From contig JAEAMQ010000033.1 of assembly GCA_016901395.1 (NCBI GenBank), positions 1-34,434 on the forward strand: a DNA stretch of 34,434 bases. The letters run 5' to 3'. The stretch comes from Prevotella sp. Its GTDB lineage: Bacteria > Bacteroidota > Bacteroidia > Bacteroidales > Bacteroidaceae. A program made the translations under genes and the position numbers. Below, piece after piece: positions 8,543 to 16,506 of this stretch. The notes beneath the pieces are model-generated. The model ran no database searches and was not told the DNA's origin. It saw only the letters and a program-made list of their open reading frames with translations. Each line of letters begins with the position of its first letter. Positions within the stretch are counted from its first letter, which is position 1.

Positions 8543-11509
8543 TTAGAATTCCAGTCCGACGGTGAGTGAATAGATTCTCGGGCGTGGATAGACCGTCATG
8601 TCAATGCCCCCCTGATTCTCTGGGTCAACTCCTGTGTATTTGGTGATAGTGAATACGTTCTGCACCATCATCGACGCGTTGAGAGAGAACCATTTGCACA
8701 CCTTGCCAAAATTGTATGACAACTGGATATTGTCCATTTTCAGGAATGATGCATTCTCCACATAATAGTCACTCTCATGCTGACGCTTCTGGAAATGAGT
8801 AGTCATGTAACTGTTGTTGAGACGATTCAGCTGATAGTCATTATAAGACATGGTCTCCCAAGCTCCGGTGTTCATAGCCATGCCATTATAAAGGTAGTTC
8901 CCAACATTGGCACGCAGTGATGTGCTCAGTGTGAGCTTCTTCCATCGCAGTGATGTGGAGAAACCGAATATCCAGTCAGGAACGGGCGAATGATAATGGT
9001 AGAGGTCATTAGAGTCGACTGTTCCGTCGCCGTCCAGATCGGCATACAATCCTTCTATAGGCATGCCGTTTTCGTCATATATCTGTTTGTACACGTAGTA
9101 ACTGTAAGGCGCATATCCCTCGGAAAGCACCTGTACATAGTGTGATTCTATGGCACCGGCAGGAGTGTTGGGCGATTCTGCCAAATCGTTCAGTCGCAGA
9201 TTGGTGATTTCTGTACTCTGATAGGTGGCGTTGGCACTCACGTCCCACTGCCAGTCCTCCGTCAGAACAGGAGTTGCACTTATCGACATCTCGAATCCAT
9301 GGCTCTTGATGTTGCCCACGTTGCTCAACATCTGCTTGTTGAAATTGGTACCAGCGGCTACCGGAACAGTTGCGAGAAGATCTTCTGTCTTTCGGTTGTA
9401 ATAATCGAACGAGCCAACAATTCGGTCACCTATAATACCGAAATCAAATCCAAAGTTCCAAGCCTTTGTTGTCTCCCACGTCAGGTTGCTGTTGTATGCA
9501 GAAGGCCTGTAGGTGTGTATCGGTGTACCTCCAAACATATAATACGCACCGCTTTGGCTCTCAGTGTAGAGGGGCAGGTAGCTGTAATTGGCAATACCAT
9601 CCTGCTGACCTGTCACACCGAAGCTCGCCCTGAGTTTCAAGGTTGAGAAGGCGGGCTTCAGAGACTTAAAGGGTTCTTCTTCAGAAACTCTCCATCCAAG
9701 TGCTACTGATGGGAATGCACCCCAGCGGTTGTTTTTGCTAAATCGTGACGAACCGTCGCGACGGATACTTGCAGAGAGCAGATATTTGCTGTCATAGCTA
9801 TAGTTTAGACGGCCGTAGTAGGAGATAAGTACGTGACGTTGGTCGTCTGCGGCCGATGCTGCTTGCTGTTCGCCGGGAGTCATGTCATTGAGCTCCAAGT
9901 ATGCGGCATTTGTATATTTCCAGAACTGGTAGTCATATCCCGCCGTCACCTCAATATTACTCTTGATGCTTTCAATATATTTGTTATAATTAAGGTAGAA
10001 CGTAAGCAGACGGTTGTTGTTCTTTTGCGGCCCGTATGTGTAATTGCGTCCGTGGGTATTGTAATATTGGTAAGCCTCTTTCGGAACGTAGATCTTTCCT
10101 TCTCCCTTAGAATAATCGTATCCCAAAGTAAGATGTGCATGCAGCTCCGGCAAGAAATGCATGCTATAGTCTGCGTCGAAACTGCCTACTACACGATAGA
10201 CATCGCTTGTCGATTTGTAGTTGTTCAACAATCCCACAGGGTTGCCAGTGGCACCCGTAATAGGCACTCCATTGGCATCTGCTGCCTCGGTATATCCGAG
10301 GAATGCTTCAGAGCCACTATAAACCGGAGTGCAAGGGTTGTGTGTGGCACCACCCCAGATGGCATTGGTGTTGGCAAATCGTGTGTCGCTATATGTGCCT
10401 TTAAGGTTTACGTTAAGCTTAAGATGGTTGTCAAACAGATTTGGGGTCAGCGACAGACTGCTGGTATAGCGCGTCATATTGTCTGTTTTGAGAATACCAT
10501 CCTGATTGCTATAGCCCACAGACAAGCGGTATGGGATGCTCGCGAGCTTGCCGGATATACCAAGATTATTGTCTGTGCCGAATGCCGTCTTGAAGATTTC
10601 CTTATTCCAATCGGTATTTACATTATCGTTTAACAGTGATTTCTGGCGATCGGTTCCTTTCGTGTTGACCAGATTATACATGTCGTCCCTGCTTATCATG
10701 TCAGCAGTTTTTGTGCGAGTCTGCAAAGAGTTGGTCGTAGAGAAACTGATTTTTGGCCTTTTGGAGTCCGTGCCTTTCTTTGTGGTAATGATTATGACAC
10801 CATTTGATGCACGCGAACCATATATGGCTGTTGAGGATGCATCCTTCAGGATTGTCATGCTCTCAATATCATTAGGGTTGATGAGGCTGAGGAAGTTACC
10901 ACTGCCACTGACCGAACCACCTACTTCCATGGGCACGCCATCAAGAACGATAAGGGGGTCGTTTGACGCATTGAGCGATGCGCCGCCGCGAATGCGGATC
11001 GTACTGCCGGCAGAAGGCGATCCTCCGCCGTTAACAATCTGCACACCACTGACTTTTCCATTGATGAGCTGCTCTGGCGAATTGACAACACCTTGGTTGA
11101 AATCCTTACTGCTCACGTTGGAGACCGAACCCGTCAGGTCGCTCTTGCGCTGGACTCCATAACCAATCACTACAGTTTCATCCAGCTCGTTTGCGTCAGC
11201 CTCTAAGTTGACTCTTAAATTCCCTGATGTAGGTATCTGCACCGTCTTTGTCTTATATCCGATATAGGATACCTGTAGACTTTTTGCTCCCGGTGATACT
11301 TCCAGGGAGAAATTGCCGTCAATGTCGGTAATCACTCCTTTTGAAGATCCGATTTCAGTGACCGTCGCACCGATTAGTCCCTCGCCAGTTTCATCTATCA
11401 CTTTACCTGTTATCCTCTTGTTCTGAGCCAAGATGGTCAAGGGGATTAACAAGAAAATGGATAGAATTCCTAAAAACTTCAAGGATTCTTTTAATTTTCT
11501 CGTATTCAT
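8543..11509 (-). CDS. SusC-family TonB-dependent outer-membrane transporter (galactan PUL)
   Basis: This 988-residue protein is a complete SusC/RagA-type TonB-dependent transporter. After a signal peptide (about 1-28) comes a carboxypeptidase-regulatory-like domain (ITGKVIDETGEGLIGATV to SYIGYKTKTVQIP), then the TonB-box region (DETVVIGYGVQ), the plug (IRIRGGASLNASNDPLIVLDGVP; SMTILKDASSTAIYGSRASNGVIIITTK), and a 22-strand barrel ending in the aromatic tail YSLTVGLEF. It would import galacto-oligosaccharides, energised by TonB. It follows the upstream GH53 gene after 71 bp, where I see no convincing promoter or terminator, and susD comes 13 bp later. Confidence 0.96.
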   Translation of the reverse strand: MNTRKLKESLKFLGILSIFLLIPLTILAQNKRITGKVIDETGEGLIGATVTEIGSSKGVITDIDGNFSLEVSPGAKSLQVSYIGYKTKTVQIPTSGNLRVNLEADANELDETVVIGYGVQRKSDLTGSVSNVSSKDFNQGVVNSPEQLINGKVSGVQIVNGGGSPSAGSTIRIRGGASLNASNDPLIVLDGVPMEVGGSVSGSGNFLSLINPNDIESMTILKDASSTAIYGSRASNGVIIITTKKGTDSKRPKISFSTTNSLQTRTKTADMISRDDMYNLVNTKGTDRQKSLLNDNVNTDWNKEIFKTAFGTDNNLGISGKLASIPYRLSVGYSNQDGILKTDNMTRYTSSLSLTPNLFDNHLKLNVNLKGTYSDTRFANTNAIWGGATHNPCTPVYSGSEAFLGYTEAADANGVPITGATGNPVGLLNNYKSTSDVYRVVGSFDADYSMHFLPELHAHLTLGYDYSKGEGKIYVPKEAYQYYNTHGRNYTYGPQKNNNRLLTFYLNYNKYIESIKSNIEVTAGYDYQFWKYTNAAYLELNDMTPGEQQAASAADDQRHVLISYYGRLNYSYDSKYLLSASIRRDGSSRFSKNNRWGAFPSVALGWRVSEEEPFKSLKPAFSTLKLRASFGVTGQQDGIANYSYLPLYTESQSGAYYMFGGTPIHTYRPSAYNSNLTWETTKAWNFGFDFGIIGDRIVGSFDYYNRKTEDLLATVPVAAGTNFNKQMLSNVGNIKSHGFEMSISATPVLTEDWQWDVSANATYQSTEITNLRLNDLAESPNTPAGAIESHYVQVLSEGYAPYSYYVYKQIYDENGMPIEGLYADLDGDGTVDSNDLYHYHSPVPDWIFGFSTSLRWKKLTLSTSLRANVGNYLYNGMAMNTGAWETMSYNDYQLNRLNNSYMTTHFQKRQHESDYYVENASFLKMDNIQLSYNFGKVCKWFSLNASMMVQNVFTITKYTGVDPENQGGIDMTVYPRPRIYSLTVGLEF

Positions 11510-11580
11510 ATTGTTTTAAGTTTATGCAGGCAAATAATTCAAGTCTCCTGTCATTTGGAGGTGTTGTGTGTATTACGAAA

Positions 11581-13092
11581 TTATGGATTTACCCAGGTAT
11601 CATTCAAGGTGTCAGACTCTGTTCCGGCAGAAAGCGTATACCCTCTGTCATTCCAAATGACTCGTTTGCTTTCGGGAACGGTTTCGCGTGCGGTCCATGC
11701 AGAATCGCTGAGATAGAAATATTCCACCGTCTGCCCATGCGACAAGTATGATGAGAACGTGTATTTGCGTGTGCTCCCAACTTGTGTCATCGGAATGATC
11801 TGCCAATTGCCAAAGCCGTTTGTAGTAAAGTCGCCGGTTATATAGCCTTTTGCCGATTCTCCTGCAGCGGTCATATCCACGGTGAACGTAACAAGTCCGT
11901 TGTTGTCATTAAGAAAATCCATTCCTCCATGTGGCAACAACTCATTGTTGAAATCGAAAAATGCTACATTCTCCCAGTTGGAGCCTGTACCCCAAAGCGT
12001 TTCATTCGTTGATGAAACCCAACCCGGCTCCCATGCCAACACGCCATAACCGTGGTTGTTTCTTACTGCATTCTTTACTTCTATCAGGAAGTCCTTCTGA
12101 AGCTGTGGGCAGGGCACCTGTGGATACCCCGGTGCCATGTTGCTCATGAGATTGTGACATTGGTCATCCCAGCTTCTTGTCCAAATGTGGCCTGTCTCTG
12201 CTACGAGCAACTGAATTCCATAATTATTGTAGACAGTCGAAGCCAGCACGCCGAGTTCGGCTGGCGTATAGAATTGCCACTGCGGATAATAGGATACACC
12301 TATAATGTCAAAATTCAAAATAGCGTTTGACTTGACATTGTGTACCCAGTTAAGCACATCGGTGTTTGTCAGCGCAACATGTAGAACTGTTTTAATATTT
12401 TTGCGGTAAGCTTTATTGAAATCTTGAACAGCCTTAATGCCGGCATTAAACAGCTTCACGTTTCGTTTCACATTCAAGGGCAACAGTTGCGAGTTGTCTG
12501 AGACCATAATATTGTTGTTGGTCTCATTTCCTATTTGTACGGCGGCAGGCAAGATGCTGGATTTCTTCATGTCCAGCAAAGTTTTGTAAGTGTAATTATA
12601 AACAGAGTCTGCTAATGCCGTTGTGTCATTGACAACCGATGCCCATGCGGCTGGCACTATGTTTTTCTCTGGATCAGTCCAAGAGTCAGAATAATGGAAA
12701 TCCAGCAAAATGGACATTCCTGCTTTCTTGATACGTTTTGCGCTTTTCTTCACATCAGCATAGTTTGAATAATTCGTCCAGGTAGGGTTGTGCCAAAGGC
12801 GCAGCCTTACCATGTTGGCTCCATTCTGACTGAAGAGGGTGAACAGATCCTTCTTTTCTCCATTTACGGTATACTCAACACCCGTATCTTCCAACTCGTT
12901 AGTGTAAGATAAATCTGCTCCAACATAGAACGTCGGTGTGTTGGAAGTTGCACGAGTGAGAGCTTTTGCCATTACTTGGCCAGAGGATTGTTTCGTTGCG
13001 GAGTCCGTATAAAAATCACCGGACTGACACGAGGCTGCCGTCACAGATGCGACAGCCAAGATTGTAGTTGATAGAATTTTGTTCATGGACAT
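11581..13092 (-). CDS. GH53 endo-beta-1,4-galactanase with C-terminal module, first gene of the PUL
   Basis: This 503-residue lipoprotein (signal ending at Cys22, TAASC) has a GH53 barrel at about residues 55-390: YVGADLSYTNELED, MVRLRLWHNPTW, SILLDFHYSDSWTDP, VQIGNETNNN with acid/base Glu190, and LLVAETG with nucleophile Glu299. An additional domain of about 100 residues (about 400-503; VTFTVDMTAA, GYITGDFTTNGFGNWQIIPM, YFYLSDSAWTARE) looks like a CBM20/26-style beta-sandwich that may bind glycan. Translation can start at 13092 or at the second Met (13086). It lies directly behind the PUL promoter and operator, an unusual place since most such operons begin with susC. It is probably a surface endo-enzyme that starts galactan depolymerisation. 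Confidence 0.93.
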   Translation of the reverse strand: MSMNKILSTTILAVASVTAASCQSGDFYTDSATKQSSGQVMAKALTRATSNTPTFYVGADLSYTNELEDTGVEYTVNGEKKDLFTLFSQNGANMVRLRLWHNPTWTNYSNYADVKKSAKRIKKAGMSILLDFHYSDSWTDPEKNIVPAAWASVVNDTTALADSVYNYTYKTLLDMKKSSILPAAVQIGNETNNNIMVSDNSQLLPLNVKRNVKLFNAGIKAVQDFNKAYRKNIKTVLHVALTNTDVLNWVHNVKSNAILNFDIIGVSYYPQWQFYTPAELGVLASTVYNNYGIQLLVAETGHIWTRSWDDQCHNLMSNMAPGYPQVPCPQLQKDFLIEVKNAVRNNHGYGVLAWEPGWVSSTNETLWGTGSNWENVAFFDFNNELLPHGGMDFLNDNNGLVTFTVDMTAAGESAKGYITGDFTTNGFGNWQIIPMTQVGSTRKYTFSSYLSHGQTVEYFYLSDSAWTARETVPESKRVIWNDRGYTLSAGTESDTLNDTWVNP

Positions 13093-13115
13093 TTATGGTC
13101 TTAGGTATTATGCTG

Positions 13116-13123
13116 CAAAGTTA
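13116..13123 (-). promoter_or_regulatory. Bacteroidetes -7 box of the galactan PUL
   Basis: TAACTTTG on the minus strand fits the Bacteroidetes -7 consensus TAnnTTTG, 23 bp before the first possible ATG of the GH53 gene. I see no TTG at the usual 19-21 bp spacing, which suits an activator-dependent promoter; the direct repeats at 13154-13188 are in the right place for the activator. Confidence 0.6.
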
Positions 13124-13153
13124 ATATTTTTTAAGGCATTACGTTTGGTACAA

Positions 13154-13188
13154 ATTAGACAAAACGTTGCTCATATTAGACAAAAACG
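13154..13188 (-). promoter_or_regulatory. Paired direct repeats, probable HTCS (AraC-type) operator
   Basis: Two exact copies of TTGTCTAAT lie on the minus strand at 13183-13175 and 13162-13154, each preceded by a CGTTT run, with start-to-start distance 21 bp. Direct half-sites two helical turns apart are what AraC-type dimers use. The pair lies about 30 bp upstream of the -7 box, an activating position. The natural binder would be the HTCS of this PUL, which is broken in this window. Binding itself is inferred. Confidence 0.6.
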
Positions 13189-13311
13189 TATTATTTGAGC
13201 ATATTTCAGCCGATTGAGAGACAAAGTAAACGGATAAATCAAGAAAAATGCGTCATGTGATATGGCAAGAAGGAGGCAGCGATTGATGAGAATGTCACGG
13301 TTATGTCATGA

Positions 13312-13489
13312 TCGCCATCTTAATCAAATGGCGAAGACATCAGTTTAGGCGGTTGACAGTTGAAGCGTCCTGACAATCTTCAACGTCTTCCATGCTGGCA
13401 CCTGACAACGGCAAGAGGATGTTACCCCTTGCAGGATGGTTATGGCTCGGCAGGGACACATTGGGGTGAGAACCCTGTCGAGCCTTTTT
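13312..13489 (+). ncRNA. Candidate structured small RNA, unidentified
   Basis: This stretch without a protein gene forms four consecutive hairpins: TCGCCAT/ATGGCGA at 13312-13334, GTTGAAG/CTTCAAC at 13359-13384, GCAAGAGG/CCCCTTGC at 13411-13432 with one mismatch, and the terminator at 13444-13489. The open frames here are on the minus strand, short, and resemble nothing I know. I could not match the sequence to a known RNA family such as SRP RNA, 6S RNA, tmRNA or RNase P, and I found no clear TAnnTTTG promoter in front of it. It may be a small RNA or the decayed end of an older transcript. The rest of 13190-13630 shows no gene. Confidence 0.3.
13444..13489 (+). terminator. Strong rho-independent terminator without a recognised gene
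   Basis: A 12-bp stem (GGCTCGGCAGGG at 13444-13455 with CCCTGTCGAGCC at 13473-13484, one G-U pair) is followed by TTTTT on the plus strand. No recognised plus-strand gene precedes it, so it either ends a small RNA or is a relic. Confidence 0.6.
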
Positions 13490-13633
13490 GTTGAATACCG
13501 AAATGTTGCGGACGAGATGCGGGCTTTGGGGCATGGCATGGCCATGAAAGACGACCGTCTTCTTGAAAATAGTTTGGGGTGGCTACTTCTGCAAAAGAGG
13601 AAGTTGTAAATTTTGGCTCAAGTTGGAAACGTG

Positions 13634-13674
13634 AGAAAAAGAAAAATCCCATAAGTCGTTTGACTTACAGGATT
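13634..13674 (-). terminator. Terminator of tRNA-Asn
   Basis: On the minus strand, just after the tRNA, AATCC-TG-TAAGTC pairs with GACTTA-TG-GGATT around a 4-base loop, followed by TTTTTCTTTTTC. It ends the single-gene tRNA transcript. Confidence 0.65.
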
Positions 13675-13684
13675 CTTATTGATG

Positions 13685-13758
13685 CGCTCCAGGATGGGCT
13701 TGAACCAACGACCCCCTGATTAACAGTCAGGTGCTCTAACCAACTGAGCTACTGAAGC
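13685..13758 (-). tRNA. tRNA-Asn (anticodon GTT)
   Basis: The 74-base cloverleaf has a 7-bp acceptor stem (GCTTCAG with CTGGAGC, one G-U), a D arm with AGCTCAGTTGGTTAGAGC, anticodon stem CCTGA/TCAGG around the loop CTGTTAA (anticodon GTT, Asn), a 5-base variable region, and a T arm with loop TTCAAGC. The T stem (GTTGG/CCATC) has one T-T mismatch. CCA is not encoded. It is a single tRNA gene with its own promoter and terminator, and its 3' end faces the AT-rich galactan PUL. Confidence 0.93.
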
Positions 13759-13779
13759 AGTAATTTGTTTTTGCGAGTG

Positions 13780-13810
13780 CAAAGGTAGACACTTTCAGAG
13801 AAACTACCAA
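13780..13810 (-). promoter_or_regulatory. Promoter of tRNA-Asn
   Basis: On the minus strand TTG (13810-13808) is followed after exactly 20 bp by TACCTTTG (13787-13780), a full match to the Bacteroidetes -33/-7 pattern, 21 bp before the mature tRNA 5' end. Confidence 0.7.
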
Positions 13811-13870
13811 ATATTTTTGAAGAAAAATTTGAAAAATAGTAAAAAAAGATATTATATCGCTATATTTTCT

Positions 13871-13878
13871 TACCTTTG
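13871..13878 (+). promoter_or_regulatory. -7 box of the S41 peptidase gene
   Basis: TACCTTTG matches TAnnTTTG, 24 bp before the ATG at 13903. It overlaps an alternative in-frame TTG at 13876, which therefore cannot be the start of the message. No clear TTG at -33 is seen in the A-rich stretch upstream. Confidence 0.6.
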
Positions 13879-13902
13879 CACGAAACGATTAAGACTCAAG
13901 TT

Positions 13903-15642
13903 ATGAAGAAGATAAGTGGCATCGGATGTGGAAAGAACTGTGTCGGCAGATGGGCTGCCATCGTCAGGGGAAGCCTGATGGTGGGTTGCGGACTGCTGAT
14001 GGGCCTGAACGCTTCGGCACAAGACGGCGACCACAATTTCAATGTGGCCAAAAACCTTGACGTGTTCAATACCATCTACAAGAATTTGGACATGATGTAT
14101 GTCGACACGCTCAATGCCGATGAGGTCGTGGGCAACGGCATCAATGCGATGCTGCGCAGCCTTGACCCCTACACCGAATACTATCCTGAGGACAAGAACA
14201 AGGATGTGAAAATGCTGTTGCAGGGCAAATATGCGGGCATCGGGTCGCTTATCCGCTACAATTTCAAGCTTGGACGCGTGTGCATCGATGAGCCTTATGA
14301 GAACATGCCGGCTGCAGAGGCGGGGCTACGTAAAGGCGACATTATCCTGAGCATCGACGGAGAGGACATGACCAAGAAGGACAACAGTTATGTGAGCGAC
14401 CACCTGCGCGGCGATGCCGGTACAACCTTCGAACTCAAAATACTGCGTCCGTCTACCAACAAGGAGATGAAGTTCAAGATAACCCGTCGTGCCATCCAGC
14501 TGCCCGCTGTGCCTTACTATGGTCTGCAGGCCAACGGCATGGGATATATCAATCTCAACAGCTTCACCGAGGGATGTGGCAAGGATGTGCGCAATGCCAT
14601 CATCGAGATGAAAAAACAAGGTATGAAGGGGCTCGTCTTTGACCTTCGGGGCAACGGCGGAGGTTCGGAGATGGAGGCGGTGAACATTGTGAACTGCTTT
14701 ATCCCGAAGGGCAAGCTGGTGGTCTCCAATCGCGGTAAGCTCCAACGCGTGAACCATGATTACCTCACCACCGTCGAACCGGTCGACACGCTCACACCCA
14801 TGGTGGTGCTGGTCAATGGCAACACGGCCTCGTCGTCGGAGATCACAAGTGGTGCTCTGCAGGATTTCGACCGCGCTGTCATTATGGGAACCAAGACCTA
14901 CGGCAAGGGATTGGTGCAGACGATGATCGACCTGCCCTACAACGGGAAGATGAAACTCACCACCAACAAATACTATATCCCCTCGGGCCGGTGTATCCAG
15001 AAACTCAACTACAAGCATGCCAACGGTGGTTCGACAGAGGAACGGGCCGACTCGCTGGTCAAAACGTTCTACACGGCCAATGGTCGTCCGGTGAAGGATG
15101 GGGGCGGCATCGAGCCCGACGTGGAGGTGAAGCCCGACTCACTGCCCAATATCGCCTACTACCTCGCGGGGATGACCGACTCCTCGGAGGTGCTGAGCAG
15201 CTATGAGGTGGACTATATCGCCAAGCATCCCACCATCGGCCCGGCGGCCGACTTCGTGTTGAGCAATGCCGATTACGAGGATTTCAAGCAGCGTGTGCTG
15301 GCCAGCAAGTTCAAATATGATGCCATCAGTGAGAAGTCGTTGGAGAACTTGGAAAAGGTGGCGAAGTTTGAAGGCTACTACGATGAGGCCAAACCGGAGT
15401 TTGATGCCCTGCGTGCGAAGCTGAAACACAACCTCGCCAAGGACCTCGATTATAATAAGGAGAGCATCCGCGAGATACTCACCAATGATATCGTGGCTGC
15501 CTATTACTACCAGCGCGGAGCCATACAGAACACGCTCCGCAGTGATAAGCAGGTGAAGGAGGCTTTCCGTTTGCTCCAAAACACAGATGAATACCGGGTG
15601 CTCCTGCAGCCGAAGACGGGTGTGGATGCAAACGGTAAGTAA
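13903..15642 (+). CDS. Secreted S41 carboxyl-terminal processing peptidase with PDZ domain
   Basis: The protein has 579 residues from ATG 13903. A longer frame opens at TTG 13876, but that lies in the -7 box, so the ATG is chosen. An N-terminal signal peptide ends near NASAQ (about residue 39). The S41 N-terminal helical part follows (MLRSLDPYTEYYPEDKNKDV), then a PDZ domain at about 100-190 (GKYAGIGSLIRY; AAEAGLRKGDIILSIDGEDM), then the tail-specific protease core with GYINLNSFTEGCGKDV, LVFDLRGNGGG, the serine motif GNTASSSEITSGALQD, and the catalytic lysine in GTKTYGKGLVQ. About 180 further residues of unclear function complete it. Such enzymes trim or degrade envelope proteins. The gene stands alone between its own promoter and terminator and is not part of either PUL. 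Confidence 0.93.
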   Translation: MKKISGIGCGKNCVGRWAAIVRGSLMVGCGLLMGLNASAQDGDHNFNVAKNLDVFNTIYKNLDMMYVDTLNADEVVGNGINAMLRSLDPYTEYYPEDKNKDVKMLLQGKYAGIGSLIRYNFKLGRVCIDEPYENMPAAEAGLRKGDIILSIDGEDMTKKDNSYVSDHLRGDAGTTFELKILRPSTNKEMKFKITRRAIQLPAVPYYGLQANGMGYINLNSFTEGCGKDVRNAIIEMKKQGMKGLVFDLRGNGGGSEMEAVNIVNCFIPKGKLVVSNRGKLQRVNHDYLTTVEPVDTLTPMVVLVNGNTASSSEITSGALQDFDRAVIMGTKTYGKGLVQTMIDLPYNGKMKLTTNKYYIPSGRCIQKLNYKHANGGSTEERADSLVKTFYTANGRPVKDGGGIEPDVEVKPDSLPNIAYYLAGMTDSSEVLSSYEVDYIAKHPTIGPAADFVLSNADYEDFKQRVLASKFKYDAISEKSLENLEKVAKFEGYYDEAKPEFDALRAKLKHNLAKDLDYNKESIREILTNDIVAAYYYQRGAIQNTLRSDKQVKEAFRLLQNTDEYRVLLQPKTGVDANGK

Positions 15643-15748
15643 GCGACGGGCTGCTTGGGTGTCATGGCATGGTGAGCACTTGTTGATCTCGTCACGTGGC
15701 TAAGCAAATGCCGCAGTGTAGTTGTCTGCTTAAACATGACGCTTGTGT

Positions 15749-15783
15749 GGTGGAGGTAGATATATGCCTCCACCTTTTTTTCC
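15749..15783 (+). terminator. Terminator of the S41 peptidase gene
   Basis: A perfect 8-bp stem (GGTGGAGG at 15749-15756, CCTCCACC at 15767-15774) is followed by a T-run of about nine, 106 bases after the stop codon. Confidence 0.85.
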
Positions 15784-15917
15784 TTTATATCTAAGGGATG
15801 CCCTTCCCGTCTTGTGTCTCTCCGCGGGCTCCATGTTGCTGTCTCCATTGTAAGATGGCAGATGGTGGAGAACTTCTCTTGAGTCTTCTTACGGGCAAAC
15901 GGAAATCGAAAATTCGC

Positions 15918-16302
15918 GTTGAAAGAATTTGAACAAAGTCGATAAAAACAGGGGCTCGGAGGAAATGAGCGCGCAGCAGGGCGTAAAATGGGGAAAAATG
16001 AGACTTTCGCCAATCGGCTGATAACCAGCACCTTGTAATATCTTGACAAATAAAGGCATTGCGATTACTATCTAATCGCAAGACGAATACTATCTAATCG
16101 CAAGGCGATAAGCCCCTAATCGTAACATGTTTTGGGCGTTATAGCCACGTAAAAAAGCCAAAAACCGACCTGAAAAGCACGTTATGCCCAGTACGTAAGG
16201 GCAAATTCGCAGGACGATTTCATCTTTGAACCGTGAAAACAGCTATTTTTTCCTCTCCCGTGAAAATAATAAAGCGCGCGATTTTGATGAAAAAACAGGA
16301 CA
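15918..16302 (+). repeat. 385-bp intergenic repeat element, copy A
   Basis: This non-coding block is closely similar along its full length to 29046-29430; both measure 385 bp and have the same orientation. Shared blocks include GTTGAAAGAATTTGAA at the left end, CTTGTAATAT-TTGACAAAT, a core of 22-bp tandem repeats (16068-16124), CGTAAGGG, TCCCGTGAAAATAA, and TTTTGATGAAAAAACAGGACA without its first base at the right end. The first core unit is a perfect stem-loop, GCGATTA-CTATC-TAATCGC (16061-16079); the second repeat starts 22 bp later, and a third, degenerate one (CCCCTAATCGTAA) another 22 bp on. Short open frames on the minus strand across it seem incidental. Around it, 15784-15917 and 16303-16500 contain nothing I recognise. 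Confidence 0.75.
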
Positions 16303-16506
16303 TGTTGCCCTGTTGAGGTCTGTTTTCCGGTCATCATCTATCTCTCGTTCCGCATCACATGGGGGCTACGGTCGACCTTCGTTCTGACATGCTGCATTTC
16401 TTTTGGCCTACAGTTTGGTGGTCTGTTCCTGAGATGATGTCATTGGAATATTTTGCCATTGAGCCTCTTTTATTCTTGTCTTGATGTGAGAAAACGAGGG
16501 GTATGA

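Noticed and set aside
13876..13902. TTG start for the S41 peptidase
   Set aside because: This start overlaps the TACCTTTG promoter box and precedes the likely transcription start. The ATG at 13903 gives a normal signal peptide.
16061..16124. CRISPR array
   Set aside because: The units are contiguous 22-bp tandem repeats without variable spacers, only three in number, and no cas genes are near.
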